Positions 34,474 to 43,668 of a DNA stretch of 64,000 nt are shown here, one piece after another. Below the pieces are notes generated by a model, which was not told where the DNA came from, searched no databases, and was given only the letters and a program-made list of their open reading frames with translations. The translations under genes were made by a program, and so were the position numbers. Origin of the DNA: CAZDET01 sp964504335 (lineage in GTDB: Bacteria; Bacteroidota; Bacteroidia; Chitinophagales; Saprospiraceae); assembly GCA_964504335.1 (NCBI GenBank), contig CAZDET010000009.1:1-64000 (forward strand), given 5' to 3'. Within the stretch, counting starts at the first letter, position 1. Each line of letters starts with the position of its first letter.

Positions 34474-36864
34474 CTAGAATTGCAGGCGGTATAGAAAATC
34501 GGGGAAGAAGCCTAGTTGAAGCGCTTCGTTGACCATATTCGTCTGCCGGTTATAGCGGCGCGCGAAGATGTTTTCCCGGTTCGTAACATTCTGAATGTCA
34601 AAGTAAAATTCGTGCGATAGTTGGCGAGTCTTACTGTTCAGGCGAACACCCACACGGACATCCCAGCGGAAGTAAGCCGGATTCTGCTCGCTGAAAGCGA
34701 GCTCCTCCTGTCGCACTTCAGTGCCCGCCCGGAGGCTGGCGTCGAGGTCGACTGGGGTGTAGTAGCGTCCACCGGCAGTCGTGAGCTTGGTATTGACGGA
34801 GAAGGCGTTGCGGCCTTGCTGGCCGATGGCCCATTCCTTCCCGGCGAGCACGTTGAGCACGTAGCCGTTGTTGAAGGCGGTATTGCGTCGGATGCCATCG
34901 CTGCCCTCGTATTCCGAATCATAAATGGTACCGGTAATTAGAGTGTAATAGCCCCTGCTAAAGAATTTTTCGAGTGTCATTTCCAACCCATAGTTGCGGC
35001 CGATGCCCTCGTTGACCAGTCCCAACCTTCCGCCCGGGAACCCGAAGTCATCTCCAATGTTGAGCAACGAAAAAGAAGAGGGAAACGAATCGACGGGTAC
35101 CTGATCGATGGACTGATAGTAGACTTCCGTTTTCAGCCGCCAGTCGGGGGCAAAGCGCCACTGGTGCCCCAGTACAAAATGCTGACTACGCACAAAATCG
35201 AGGTCTTGGTTGGGTAGGCGACCGACATCTGCTGGATCGGCGGCCAGTAGGATCGGAATGGAGGGTACCTGCTCGTGCCAACCGTAGCCGAAGGTCAGCT
35301 GCTGACGTTCGCTGAGTTGGTACTGGAGCGAAAGGCGCGGCTCCAGGGCCGTCCGATCGTTGAGGTCGAGATAAAGGAAGTGCAAACCGGCGCCCAGGGT
35401 CCAGCGTTCACCGATGCGGTACATGGCCTGAGCATAGGGCTGAAGCAAGGTGGCCCCATCGTCGAATTGAAACTCCGTGACGAGATCACGTACGCCGTCT
35501 TCGTCGGGATCGGGCCCTTCATCGGCGTTGAGGGATAGTAGATCGTATTGGAAGCGCTCGGCGAGCACGCCGATCCGGGCAGTAAGGCGTGCGCTAAATT
35601 TTTTGTTGTAGAAGGTGGAAAAGGAATAACGCAGCTCCGTGTTGTCGGCTTCTCCGTAGCGCGCGGTAAATTCCTGATCAGTATCCTGGTTGAAATAGCG
35701 TTCCTGAGTAAACAAATTCTGGCTACCGGCCACGCTGACAATCGTCCGCAGGTAGGCATCGTCGCCCAACAGGTAGTTGAATCGGAGGCCGGCTACCCCG
35801 AATCGGCTGTCGGCAAAGGCATCTTCATCCTCGGCAGCAAAGAGATCGTTCTCGTCCACTTCGTCATTTAAAAAGGCAATGTCGCTCTCCCCTCCAATAC
35901 CGAACAGGGTAAACGAGGCCTTCGAGCCGGCGGGCAGGTCAAAGCGAAATCCAATATCCCGATAGTCGGGCGTGGCATTTGTGCCCACATCCAGGAACTC
36001 TCCAACCAGACCGATGAATGAATACCGGCCAGCTACCAGGAAGCTGCCGCGCTGACCGAGTGGCCCCTCCGCCATTGCTTCGAGTCCGGAAACGGCACCT
36101 AATTGAAACATGTACTCGTTTTTGTCGCGGTTGCCCCGCCGAAAGTTGAGGTCGAATACCCCCGCCAGGGCGTTGCCGTATTCGGCCGGAAACGCACCGG
36201 TTAGGAAGTCGGAATTACTCAGCAAGTTCGGATTGACGGCACTAACCGGCCCCCCGGTAGTGCCTAAGGTAGAGAAGTGATTGGGGTTGGGAATGGGAAT
36301 GCCTTCCAACCGCCAGAGGACCCCCGTTGGGGAGTTGCCTCGGATGACGATGTCGTTGCGGCTGTCGTCCGGCGTGCTGACGCCGGCAAAGTTGGCTACT
36401 AGTCGTCCCACGTCCGAACGTCCTCCTGAATACCGGGTGGCTTCCTCTACACTGAAGGAGCGGGTACTCACGGTAGCCATTTCATTCTGGGTAGCTCCGG
36501 CTGCGGTTTTGGCGGTCACGACCACCTCGTTGAGGCTCGTCACGGATTCGAGCAGCTTGGTGTTGAGTTGCACTTCTTTACCGGCCGTCACCACCACATT
36601 GTCCAATACTACCGGCTCATAGCCGATGTAGCGTACGCGGAAGGTATGGCGGCCCACTGGAATGCCTTCGAGCCGGTACCGGCCGTCTAGGTCGGTAGTG
36701 GTGCCCTGCACCGGAGATACGGAAAGAATTTCCACGGTAGCTCCGATGAGAGGTATCTCGGATTGGGCGTCCAAAATTTCGCCCTTCACCGTCTGGGTGA
36801 TCGGTTGGGCATGCAGCCCCGCCATTGTAAAGAGCAATAAACAGAGTGTCAAAGTGAGTCGCAT
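34474..36864 (-). CDS. TonB-dependent outer membrane receptor
   Basis: A 796-residue outer membrane protein with a signal peptide (LCLLLFTMAGLHAQ). A carboxypeptidase regulatory-like domain (about 22-105, GEILDAQSEIPLIGATVEIL) is typical of Bacteroidota receptors. A plug domain follows (NFAGVSTPDDSRNDIVIRGN), then a beta-barrel ending in aromatic PDFLYRLQF. It would import a large or scarce ligand with TonB-ExbBD energy. No SusD partner is adjacent, so it is not a classical glycan SusCD pair; the ligand is unknown. Confidence 0.92.
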   Translation of the reverse strand: MRLTLTLCLLLFTMAGLHAQPITQTVKGEILDAQSEIPLIGATVEILSVSPVQGTTTDLDGRYRLEGIPVGRHTFRVRYIGYEPVVLDNVVVTAGKEVQLNTKLLESVTSLNEVVVTAKTAAGATQNEMATVSTRSFSVEEATRYSGGRSDVGRLVANFAGVSTPDDSRNDIVIRGNSPTGVLWRLEGIPIPNPNHFSTLGTTGGPVSAVNPNLLSNSDFLTGAFPAEYGNALAGVFDLNFRRGNRDKNEYMFQLGAVSGLEAMAEGPLGQRGSFLVAGRYSFIGLVGEFLDVGTNATPDYRDIGFRFDLPAGSKASFTLFGIGGESDIAFLNDEVDENDLFAAEDEDAFADSRFGVAGLRFNYLLGDDAYLRTIVSVAGSQNLFTQERYFNQDTDQEFTARYGEADNTELRYSFSTFYNKKFSARLTARIGVLAERFQYDLLSLNADEGPDPDEDGVRDLVTEFQFDDGATLLQPYAQAMYRIGERWTLGAGLHFLYLDLNDRTALEPRLSLQYQLSERQQLTFGYGWHEQVPSIPILLAADPADVGRLPNQDLDFVRSQHFVLGHQWRFAPDWRLKTEVYYQSIDQVPVDSFPSSFSLLNIGDDFGFPGGRLGLVNEGIGRNYGLEMTLEKFFSRGYYTLITGTIYDSEYEGSDGIRRNTAFNNGYVLNVLAGKEWAIGQQGRNAFSVNTKLTTAGGRYYTPVDLDASLRAGTEVRQEELAFSEQNPAYFRWDVRVGVRLNSKTRQLSHEFYFDIQNVTNRENIFARRYNRQTNMVNEALQLGFFPDFLYRLQF

Positions 36865-36998
36865 GTCGTTCCTGATTGATCCATTCCAAAACTAGCGGGT
36901 ACAGGAACGCGGCGAAACGCAATTATCATGAATGGTTGGAATTGTACCTTGAATGGTTATTCTTGCGTTTCAATTGTGTTTTCACCAATCTGACCGGT

Positions 36999-37541
36999 AT
37001 GCCCTTTTCGACTACATCGATTCAAGACCTTATTTTATTCGAGCCGCGCATCTTCGAGGACGATCGCGGCTACTTTTTTGAGAGTTATAATCAGGAACGA
37101 TTTGCCGAGGCGGGAATCGATGCCCACTTTGTGCAAGACAACCAGGCGTTGTCCCGCCGGGGAGTGCTGCGAGGCCTCCACTTTCAGACCGGTGCATTTG
37201 CCCAGGCCAAACTCGTGCGGGTGATCGAAGGAGCCGTGTTCGATGTGGCCGTTGACCTGCGCCCCGATTCGCCTACGTTTCGGCAATGGTTCGGCACCGA
37301 ACTTTCGGGAGCGAACCGCAAGCAGCTTTTCATCCCGCGCGGTTTCGCCCACGGCTATCTCACCCTGAGCGACCGGGCGCTGTTTGCCTATAAATGTGAT
37401 AATTTCTACTCCAAGGCGCACGATGGTGGGATTCGATTCGACGACCCCGCCATCGGCGTACAATGGCCGTCGCTCGACATCGACTACATCCTTTCGGAAA
37501 AAGACCAGGCGCTTGGGTTTGTAGAGCGCCTAACGGTCTAA
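36999..37541 (+). CDS. rfbC: dTDP-4-dehydrorhamnose 3,5-epimerase
   Basis: The ATG at 36999 gives 180 residues, the normal length; the frame is open further upstream, but that part is unconserved. Hallmarks are FEPRIFEDDRGYFFESYN, the active-site His61 in VLRGLHFQ, and FIPRGFAHGYLTLSD. The C-terminal YSKAHDGGIRFDDP is also conserved. It epimerises the dTDP-4-keto-6-deoxyglucose intermediate in dTDP-L-rhamnose synthesis. The other rml genes are not nearby. Confidence 0.93.
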   Translation: MPFSTTSIQDLILFEPRIFEDDRGYFFESYNQERFAEAGIDAHFVQDNQALSRRGVLRGLHFQTGAFAQAKLVRVIEGAVFDVAVDLRPDSPTFRQWFGTELSGANRKQLFIPRGFAHGYLTLSDRALFAYKCDNFYSKAHDGGIRFDDPAIGVQWPSLDIDYILSEKDQALGFVERLTV

Positions 37542-37545
37542 ACTT

Positions 37546-40500
37546 CTACTTATTCACTACTACCCGCTTCGTTTGTACCCCGCCACTGGAACGCAATTGT
37601 ACCAGATACACTCCGCTGGGTACTGCCGGGGTGGCGGTAAATTGCTGGAGCCCTCCAACGGTACGTCCCTGAAACAAAGTAGCAACGCGACGGCCGTGGA
37701 GGTCGTACAGCCCCACGTCGGCCGTGCCGGCTTGCGGCAGGTTGAATTGAAGCTGGAAGGTGCCGTCGGTGGGGTTGGGGCTGATTGCCAGTCTGAACTT
37801 CTCGGTGGGTACTTCGCGTTGGCTGGTGACGAAGCCGCCCGGCGGATCGGCCAATTTAACGGTGGAGTAGAGACGGTAGCCGCCCGGAGCGAGCGTGATC
37901 GGCTCGGCGGGATCGGCTACGAGGATGCTGTCTCCGGTGAAGTAATTGTACCAGGTACCCGCTTCCTGGAAGGGATTGCTGATGGATTGCTCCGTCACGT
38001 CGAAGTTGCCCAATACGGCCACCTTCACATCCGGGCTATTGAGATGGATGACCTTCCGGGGGGAAGCGAGGCGATAGTCGAAATCATCCGTGTGAAACAC
38101 TTCGTATTGGTTGCGCAGGGCGGTCAGGGAACGGATGACCTCATACAGCCTACGCCGATCTGGTTCCTGGAAGTAATCCCAGCGAATGGGCTTGGGATCT
38201 ACCCGGCAACTACCATCGATCGTGCCGTTCGGGCAGTAATTGATGGAAAAGTCGTAGCCCACCTCGCCGAATTGCCACAGCATTTTGGGGCCGGGAATTG
38301 TGTAAAAGAACGTGTTGGCCAGTTCCGCTCGCCGCAGGGCAGTCACTAAATCGCGCGTGCTGTAATTGCCGTTGCTGTTGCCGAATTCCAGGGCTTTGGT
38401 GATCAATCGTTCTTCGTCGTGACTTTCGATGTAGGCAATCAGGCTGGGTGCGGAATAGCCGCGGTTGTCGAAGAAGGCATCGCTCAGGTCACTCGGGAAA
38501 CCCATCGCACCTTCCAGGTATTGATTGTGGATGCCGCCGCCACCCCAGGTCAGCATGCCGTTACCGTAGCTGGTCAGCTCCTCTTCTTCCTGGAAATCGG
38601 AGAAGTGCTCCAAGATGACATAGGCGTTGGGATTGGCCGCCCAAACTACATCGGCGTAGTGCTTGAGGATTTCGATGCGCGGCCCATCGTAGGCATTCCA
38701 CGAGCCGATGTTGGTAGACCGGCGCTGGGTAAAGCCCTTCGATAAATCGAATCGGAATCCGTCTACCCGAAATTCTTCTAGCCAATAAGTCATCACCTGG
38801 TCGACAAAGCGCCGGGTGAGGTCACTTTCGTGGTTGAAATCGTAGCCGACGTTGAACGGGTGCCGGGCCTCCGGATTCAGGTAGGGGTTGTCTTCGGAGG
38901 GGCGGAAGTTGGCATCATCCCACCACATGCGGGCCAACGGGCTCTGGCTGAAAGCGTGGTTGTATACGACATCTACAATGACTGCCATCCCTCTGGCGTG
39001 GCAGCTATCGACAAACTCTTTGAAATGCTCGGGCGTGCCGTAGTACTTATCCAGCGCCATGTGGAAGCTGGGATTATAGCCCCAGCTGATGTTTCCTTCA
39101 AATTCGCTGACGGGCATCAACTCGATGGCATTAACTCCCAGGTTCTGGATGTAGTCGAGGGTATCGATCAGAGTGGCGTAATCGTGCCGATCGATAAAGT
39201 CGCGGAGCAACAGCTCGTAAATCATCAGCCGTTCTTTGGGAGGTGCCTGAAAGCTGTCGACAGCCCATTCGTAGGTGGGCGCATCGAGGCGGACCCAGGA
39301 GACGGCATTTTCGGTTTGGCCGTCGGGGTAAGGGGGCAGATCGGGATAAGTCACTTCCGGGATGAAGCGATCGTCGAAGGGATCGAGGATCAGCGTGCTC
39401 AATGGGTCGGCGCGCCGGATATTTTCATTCATCAAATACTGAAAAAAGAGATCCGCCTGGCCGTCTAATCCGCCAATGCCGATCCAGAAAGTTTTCTGAT
39501 CGGTAGAGCGGGCCATTTGGTATTCCAGGCGCGGGCCCCAATCGCTGAAATTGCCAATGACGAATACGTCGGTTTTCCCGGGTGCCTGGAGCTGAAGGTA
39601 GACACTATCGGGGGAAATGACGGTAATACCGTCGGGCATACCGTCGGGAACGGGTTGCTGCTTGATGGTGCCTGGAAGGAGGTAAATGAAGCTCGTTGAG
39701 CGCTGCCGGCCCTGGTAATCGATTTCAAAGCGCACTTCGTGGGCCCCGGGGGCATTGAATCGAACGGTCGTATCGACCGCACTGGTATTTTCGTAAGTAC
39801 GCACCGCCACCTCATCCAGGTAAAGGGTAATCGTCCCCTGTACGTAGGCATCCACCTGCACGTTTACTTCCTGGTTGAAAGAAGCGGCGAGCAGGTCCGT
39901 GGCCGGGCTGGTTCGATCGATGCGAAGATCGGCGGTGTAGGTAAAGGTGGTGGTATCGCTGGACCCTTCGGCTTCGGCGATGATATCGACCCGGTGCTCG
40001 CCCTCGACGGTGGGGATCAGCTCGTAAATCAACTCGGTGGCCTCGGTCACTTGGGTGAGTTGGGTGCCGTTATCGAGCAAGCGAATGGTGGCTGGCTGAG
40101 AAACGGTCAGGTTGACGGGAATCGGTTGCCCCAGGCCAACGGCCAGCTCGGCACTGGCGGGTGCCAGCAGCACGGTGCTCAATTCGATATCAGCATCGAA
40201 CACATTCAGAAACAAATCCGAATTACCGGGTCCTTTGCCTTCCCGCCCCCCGGTGGCATCGCGGAAGACGAAGGCCATGCGCAGAATTTCCGTACCAGCA
40301 TCCACGCCGTAATATTCCCGGATGGAAGGACTAATGGTGTAAGTATACTTATTCGGTTGCCCTTCGACGGGTTGTAACTGCCAGGCAGGATTGGCCTGGC
40401 CCCAGGTAGTCACTACATTCTGCCAATCGGAATCATTGTTGCTGGCGGGAGTAATCACACCCGTGTGGAGGTACACATCGCAATTGCAATTCGCTAGGCC

Positions 40501-40635
40501 GCCGGTTCCCTGAGTGGCATCGAAGGTAAGAGTGACTGCGTCGTCGGCGGTAGGGAAGGCCGGTTCGATCGTTAGGATTTGGGCATGGAGCGGCAAGGCT
40601 GCCAGTAAAAGCAGGAGGGTGTATAGACGGGTCAT
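37546..40635 (-). CDS. large secreted GH13 alpha-amylase with T9SS sorting domain
   Basis: A 1029-residue protein with a signal peptide (LLLLLAALPLHAQ). The N-terminal 430 residues hold several beta-sandwich modules, including an E-set/CBM48-like domain near 340-420 (TDVFVIGNFSDWGP). The GH13 barrel follows (about 470-900) with AVIVDVVYNHAFSQSP, DGFRFDLSKG (nucleophile), YVILEHFSDF (acid) and YIESHDEER. The last about 80 residues are a T9SS sorting domain (LAISPNPTDGTFQLQF ... RVVVNK). It should degrade starch or glycogen at the cell surface. It lies 4 bases from the convergent rfbC stop. It may feed the maltodextrin enzymes encoded upstream, but it is not in their operon. Confidence 0.93.
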   Translation of the reverse strand: MTRLYTLLLLLAALPLHAQILTIEPAFPTADDAVTLTFDATQGTGGLANCNCDVYLHTGVITPASNNDSDWQNVVTTWGQANPAWQLQPVEGQPNKYTYTISPSIREYYGVDAGTEILRMAFVFRDATGGREGKGPGNSDLFLNVFDADIELSTVLLAPASAELAVGLGQPIPVNLTVSQPATIRLLDNGTQLTQVTEATELIYELIPTVEGEHRVDIIAEAEGSSDTTTFTYTADLRIDRTSPATDLLAASFNQEVNVQVDAYVQGTITLYLDEVAVRTYENTSAVDTTVRFNAPGAHEVRFEIDYQGRQRSTSFIYLLPGTIKQQPVPDGMPDGITVISPDSVYLQLQAPGKTDVFVIGNFSDWGPRLEYQMARSTDQKTFWIGIGGLDGQADLFFQYLMNENIRRADPLSTLILDPFDDRFIPEVTYPDLPPYPDGQTENAVSWVRLDAPTYEWAVDSFQAPPKERLMIYELLLRDFIDRHDYATLIDTLDYIQNLGVNAIELMPVSEFEGNISWGYNPSFHMALDKYYGTPEHFKEFVDSCHARGMAVIVDVVYNHAFSQSPLARMWWDDANFRPSEDNPYLNPEARHPFNVGYDFNHESDLTRRFVDQVMTYWLEEFRVDGFRFDLSKGFTQRRSTNIGSWNAYDGPRIEILKHYADVVWAANPNAYVILEHFSDFQEEEELTSYGNGMLTWGGGGIHNQYLEGAMGFPSDLSDAFFDNRGYSAPSLIAYIESHDEERLITKALEFGNSNGNYSTRDLVTALRRAELANTFFYTIPGPKMLWQFGEVGYDFSINYCPNGTIDGSCRVDPKPIRWDYFQEPDRRRLYEVIRSLTALRNQYEVFHTDDFDYRLASPRKVIHLNSPDVKVAVLGNFDVTEQSISNPFQEAGTWYNYFTGDSILVADPAEPITLAPGGYRLYSTVKLADPPGGFVTSQREVPTEKFRLAISPNPTDGTFQLQFNLPQAGTADVGLYDLHGRRVATLFQGRTVGGLQQFTATPAVPSGVYLVQLRSSGGVQTKRVVVNK

Positions 40636-40768
40636 ATTAATGATCGGTTGGTCGGAGAATTAAGACGTCTGATAGCGTAAAATAATAGAAAAGTTCGGAT
40701 ATCCCCTCCGCGGAATTAGGCACCTATCCGACGTCAAAAGCAAATTGTTGGCAGTCGGGTAAAATGAA

Positions 40769-40802
40769 AATGTCCGGTGCTTCAGACGAAACACCGGACA
40801 TT
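40769..40802 (-). terminator. terminator of the RNA-binding protein gene
   Basis: AATGTCCGGTG and CACCGGACATT form a perfect 11-base stem with a 12-base loop. On the minus strand TTTTCATTTT follows. It lies 25 bases after the stop of the RRM protein gene. Confidence 0.8.
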
Positions 40803-40826
40803 GATTTACTCTATGAAGAGTGAAGA

Positions 40827-41234
40827 CTAGTAGTCATCTCTGTCGTAGCGGTCTTTGTTGTAGCCGCCACCGCGACCACCGCCGCCGCGACCACCACCGT
40901 AGCCACCGCCGCCGCGACCACCACCGTAGCCACCGCCGCCGCGACCACCGCCGCCGCCGCCGAAGCCACCGCCACCGCGACCACCGCGTGATTCGCGGGG
41001 CTCTGCTTCCTTGACAACGATTGTACGATCGTCCATTTCGGACTCGTTGAGGGCTTCAATAGCCGCTCTGGCTTCGTCGTCATTTGGCATCTCGACGAAA
41101 GCAAAACCACGGGAACGACCGGTCTCCCGGTCCATAATAACTCGGGCTGAATCCACAGTGCCGAATTGTTCGAATGCCTCCCGAACATCAGCATCCTGCG
41201 TGCTGTAATTCAGCCTAGCAACAAAAATGTTCAT
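40827..41234 (-). CDS. glycine-rich RRM RNA-binding protein
   Basis: A 135-residue protein. Residues 1-80 form one RNA recognition motif with RNP2 as NIFVARLNY and RNP1 as RGFAFVEM. The tail is low-complexity Gly/Arg/Tyr built from GGGGYGGGRG-type units, encoded by a near-perfect DNA repeat (about 40865-40990), and ends KDRYDRDDY. Such proteins are common in Bacteroidota and cyanobacteria, are often cold-induced and act on RNA in the cytoplasm. Long 5' untranslated sequence precedes it, but no cold-shock element was identified. Confidence 0.93.
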   Translation of the reverse strand: MNIFVARLNYSTQDADVREAFEQFGTVDSARVIMDRETGRSRGFAFVEMPNDDEARAAIEALNESEMDDRTIVVKEAEPRESRGGRGGGGFGGGGGGRGGGGYGGGRGGGGYGGGRGGGGRGGGYNKDRYDRDDY

Positions 41235-41397
41235 CTGAAAAAAATTAAAACGAAAAAAGACCCACAGGGTACTTGATAAATGGTAAGATTAGCAACGATT
41301 CTGGGCTTTCCGAAAAAGGTAGGCTAGCTTACAATTCGTATCTCCATAGGGGTAAAACAAAAGTACGTGTTTTTACACTATAAAATCAAGGTATAAT

Positions 41398-43317
41398 TCA
41401 GCTCATTTGTATATCGACGGCAGGAATATGAATTTCTACCCTGGTTCCGCACCCTTTTCCCGCGGCATCCAGCAAGTCGATAGTCCGCACCGGAAAGCGG
41501 GCGGGCCGCGACCGATTTAGGATGCTGAGCCGCTTTTCCGTGATTTGAGTACCCCGCGACCGGTGTTCCTGCCGGCCCGGATCCTGCTGCCGTAGCGACT
41601 GGGCCCGCTCCCGACCGATGCCGTTGTCTTCTACCACGCAAAGGATTGTATCCTCATCGATTAGGCTAAAGTGCACCTGAATGCGGCCGTCCGTTTTCGA
41701 GCGCAATCCGTGCTCAATCGCATTCTCGACGTACGGCTGAATGATCATGGTCGGGACGCCGAGAATGTCCTCTTCGATCTCATCGTCTACCTGGATATCG
41801 TAGATCAGCTTATCGTCGAAGCGGAGTTTGGCATTGATAAACAGGTAATCCTCTAAAAATTCGATTTCCTTTTCCAGAGAAATGAACTCCATCTCCGAAT
41901 AATCCAGGCTCTGGCGCATCAACTTGGCAAATTTCGCCAGGTAGCGGGAAGCTGCACTGGGATCGTTGCCCGAAATATAGGATTGGATAGCATTGAGGGC
42001 ATTGTACATGAAGTGGGGGTTCATCTGAGCACGCAGGGCCTTCAGTTGCAATTGGGCGGCCAGCAGTTGGAGGCGTTCGGCCTCTTGTCGTTTTTGCTTG
42101 GCTTCGTACTGAATTTCCAATTCGTGGCGGCGCTGACGGTCGAGCCGTTCCTGGTGGAGGCGGAAGTTGCGGTCGTGCAATTGCTGGAAGCGGTAGGCGT
42201 CTTCAAATTGTTCGTTTTCGGCGTGAATGCTCGCCATATCCTGGGCAATCATGGCCAAATGGCGCAGGTCACCGCCGGCTTGGGCGTATTCGAGCGCCTG
42301 CTGGAGGTGCTTGAGCGCAATTTGTGGATCGTCGGTTTCCCAGTACAGTCGCCCTCGGTGGTAAGCAATGATAGAAAAGTTGCCGTAATCGTGTTGGTTT
42401 TGCTCGCGGTAGAGGGATTCGGCCCGGTCGAACAACTCCAGGGCTTCCTCGTAGCGTTCCTGTTCGATGTAGCAGATACCCAGGTTGGCGTAGGCCCCGG
42501 CCCGCGATTGCTGGCTGGCGTCGTCTTCGGCATTAATAGCCCGCTGAAAATAGTGCTCTGCGTTCTGAAAGTCAAAGAGCGACAAATAGGAGGAACCCAC
42601 GTTGAGATAGTGCCAAGACAGGCGGCTGCGCATGTCCAACCGCTCGCAAACGGCCACCACCTCGCGGAAGGCCATGACACTTTTCTGGTGCTCGTCGTTT
42701 CGGCTGTAAATGCGGCCCAGCCCACTGTGGATCAGCGTCATGAAATAGTAGTCTTTCAGGCCGAGTGGGCTGTTGAGCTCGCGGAAGCGGCGCCGGGCAT
42801 CCAGCAGCAATTCAATAGCAGACCCATAGTCACCGTAGTGCAATTGGGTGAAGCCGTTGCGGCAAATCAGGCGCGCCTCCAGCCGCTGATCCGGAAAGTT
42901 GCGCAGCAGCTTATCGGCTCGCTCGAGGTAGTCGATGGCCTCTTCCATGTGCTGCTGGTTGATGCAGGTGCCCGCGTAATCGATGGAAGCTTCGGCGAGC
43001 TGATTGATGGTACCGCGCTCTTCGAGGATGTTGAGGGCGCGCTGAAAAGCCTCGGAGGCCTGCTCAAAATCGTATTGCTGATTGGCTACGGCGGCCAGAT
43101 GCAGGAAGTAGTTGAGCTCGAAATCGGGCAGATTGTGCTTGAGCAGTAACTGTTTTTGTTCCTCTAGGTACTCCCTGGCACGCTTGACGTTGGTATAGCT
43201 ATACTGATCAATCAGTTGATCCAGTAAAATCAATCGTTGTAGCTCATCGCGCTGCTGCCGTAGTTTTTGTTCGAGCAACTGAACATCCGTCGCTGCCGAA
43301 TCGGGAAAGGAAAACAT
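41398..43317 (-). CDS. soluble TPR-repeat histidine kinase of the LytS/His_kinase type
   Basis: A 639-residue protein. Residues about 60-400 consist of tetratricopeptide repeats (NLGICYIEQERYEEALELFD is a clear one). A coiled-coil linker rich in Gln/Arg follows, then the His_kinase domain with the phosphorylated His435 in LRAQMNPHFMYNALNAIQSY and the ATPase G box VVEDNGIGRERA. There is no signal peptide or membrane segment, so it senses something in the cytoplasm, probably through the TPRs. The partner regulator is encoded upstream on the same strand at 43669-44430; a small peptide gene lies between them. Confidence 0.9.
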   Translation of the reverse strand: MFSFPDSAATDVQLLEQKLRQQRDELQRLILLDQLIDQYSYTNVKRAREYLEEQKQLLLKHNLPDFELNYFLHLAAVANQQYDFEQASEAFQRALNILEERGTINQLAEASIDYAGTCINQQHMEEAIDYLERADKLLRNFPDQRLEARLICRNGFTQLHYGDYGSAIELLLDARRRFRELNSPLGLKDYYFMTLIHSGLGRIYSRNDEHQKSVMAFREVVAVCERLDMRSRLSWHYLNVGSSYLSLFDFQNAEHYFQRAINAEDDASQQSRAGAYANLGICYIEQERYEEALELFDRAESLYREQNQHDYGNFSIIAYHRGRLYWETDDPQIALKHLQQALEYAQAGGDLRHLAMIAQDMASIHAENEQFEDAYRFQQLHDRNFRLHQERLDRQRRHELEIQYEAKQKRQEAERLQLLAAQLQLKALRAQMNPHFMYNALNAIQSYISGNDPSAASRYLAKFAKLMRQSLDYSEMEFISLEKEIEFLEDYLFINAKLRFDDKLIYDIQVDDEIEEDILGVPTMIIQPYVENAIEHGLRSKTDGRIQVHFSLIDEDTILCVVEDNGIGRERAQSLRQQDPGRQEHRSRGTQITEKRLSILNRSRPARFPVRTIDLLDAAGKGCGTRVEIHIPAVDIQMS

Positions 43318-43334
43318 AGTTGCCTAATTATACA

Positions 43335-43365
43335 ATGGACCACATGCCGGCGGCATGCGGTCCAT
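43335..43365. repeat. hairpin between the peptide gene and the kinase gene
   Basis: 14-base arms (43335-43348 and 43352-43365) pair with one mismatch across a 3-base loop. On the minus strand no T-run follows, so it is not a classical terminator. On the plus strand TTTTC follows. It may set mRNA stability or partial attenuation between the peptide and kinase genes. Confidence 0.6.
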
Positions 43366-43397
43366 TTTCATCTCATTTCAGCTGAATCGACGAGCCG

Positions 43398-43541
43398 CTA
43401 CTGGGGCACAATGCCGCCGCAGCCGCCGCCATTCCAGCGGTTCTTTTTCTTCCCGCCACTGACCTTTTTCATGTCTTGCTTCTCGAGGGCCTTGTTTGCC
43501 TTCTTTAGGTCTTCAATGGAACTCTTCTTTCCCTTTGCCAT
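43398..43541 (-). CDS. 47-residue double-glycine-leader peptide precursor (candidate)
   Basis: A short gene between the LytTR regulator and TPR kinase genes, same strand. The N-terminal 30 residues are charged and helical and end with LEKQDMKKVSGG, a double-glycine leader pattern (hydrophobic residues at -12, -7 and -4, GG at the end; compare ComC or class II bacteriocin leaders and Bacteroidota natural-product precursors). The 17-residue remainder is KKKNRWNGGGCGGIVPQ with one cysteine. A peptidase-containing ABC exporter would normally cleave after GG; none is encoded in the window. Alternatives are a small unmodified structural peptide or a chance frame, but the position, strand and leader argue for a real gene. 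Confidence 0.6.
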   Translation of the reverse strand: MAKGKKSSIEDLKKANKALEKQDMKKVSGGKKKNRWNGGGCGGIVPQ

Positions 43542-43668
43542 GGTGAAACGTTTGTGTGTGTGTTAGCTTAAGAGGACTAAAAGTCCACGGAGGCTTATAC
43601 TCCAGGCGGACATCCCGTTTGAATCATTACGCTGATAAAAGTAAGAAAAAATCAATAGGGCAAAGGAT

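Noticed and set aside
40860..40990. Periodic GC-rich repeats resembling an array
   Set aside because: They encode the Gly/Arg/Tyr tail of the RRM protein. Unit length and lack of unique spacers rule out CRISPR.
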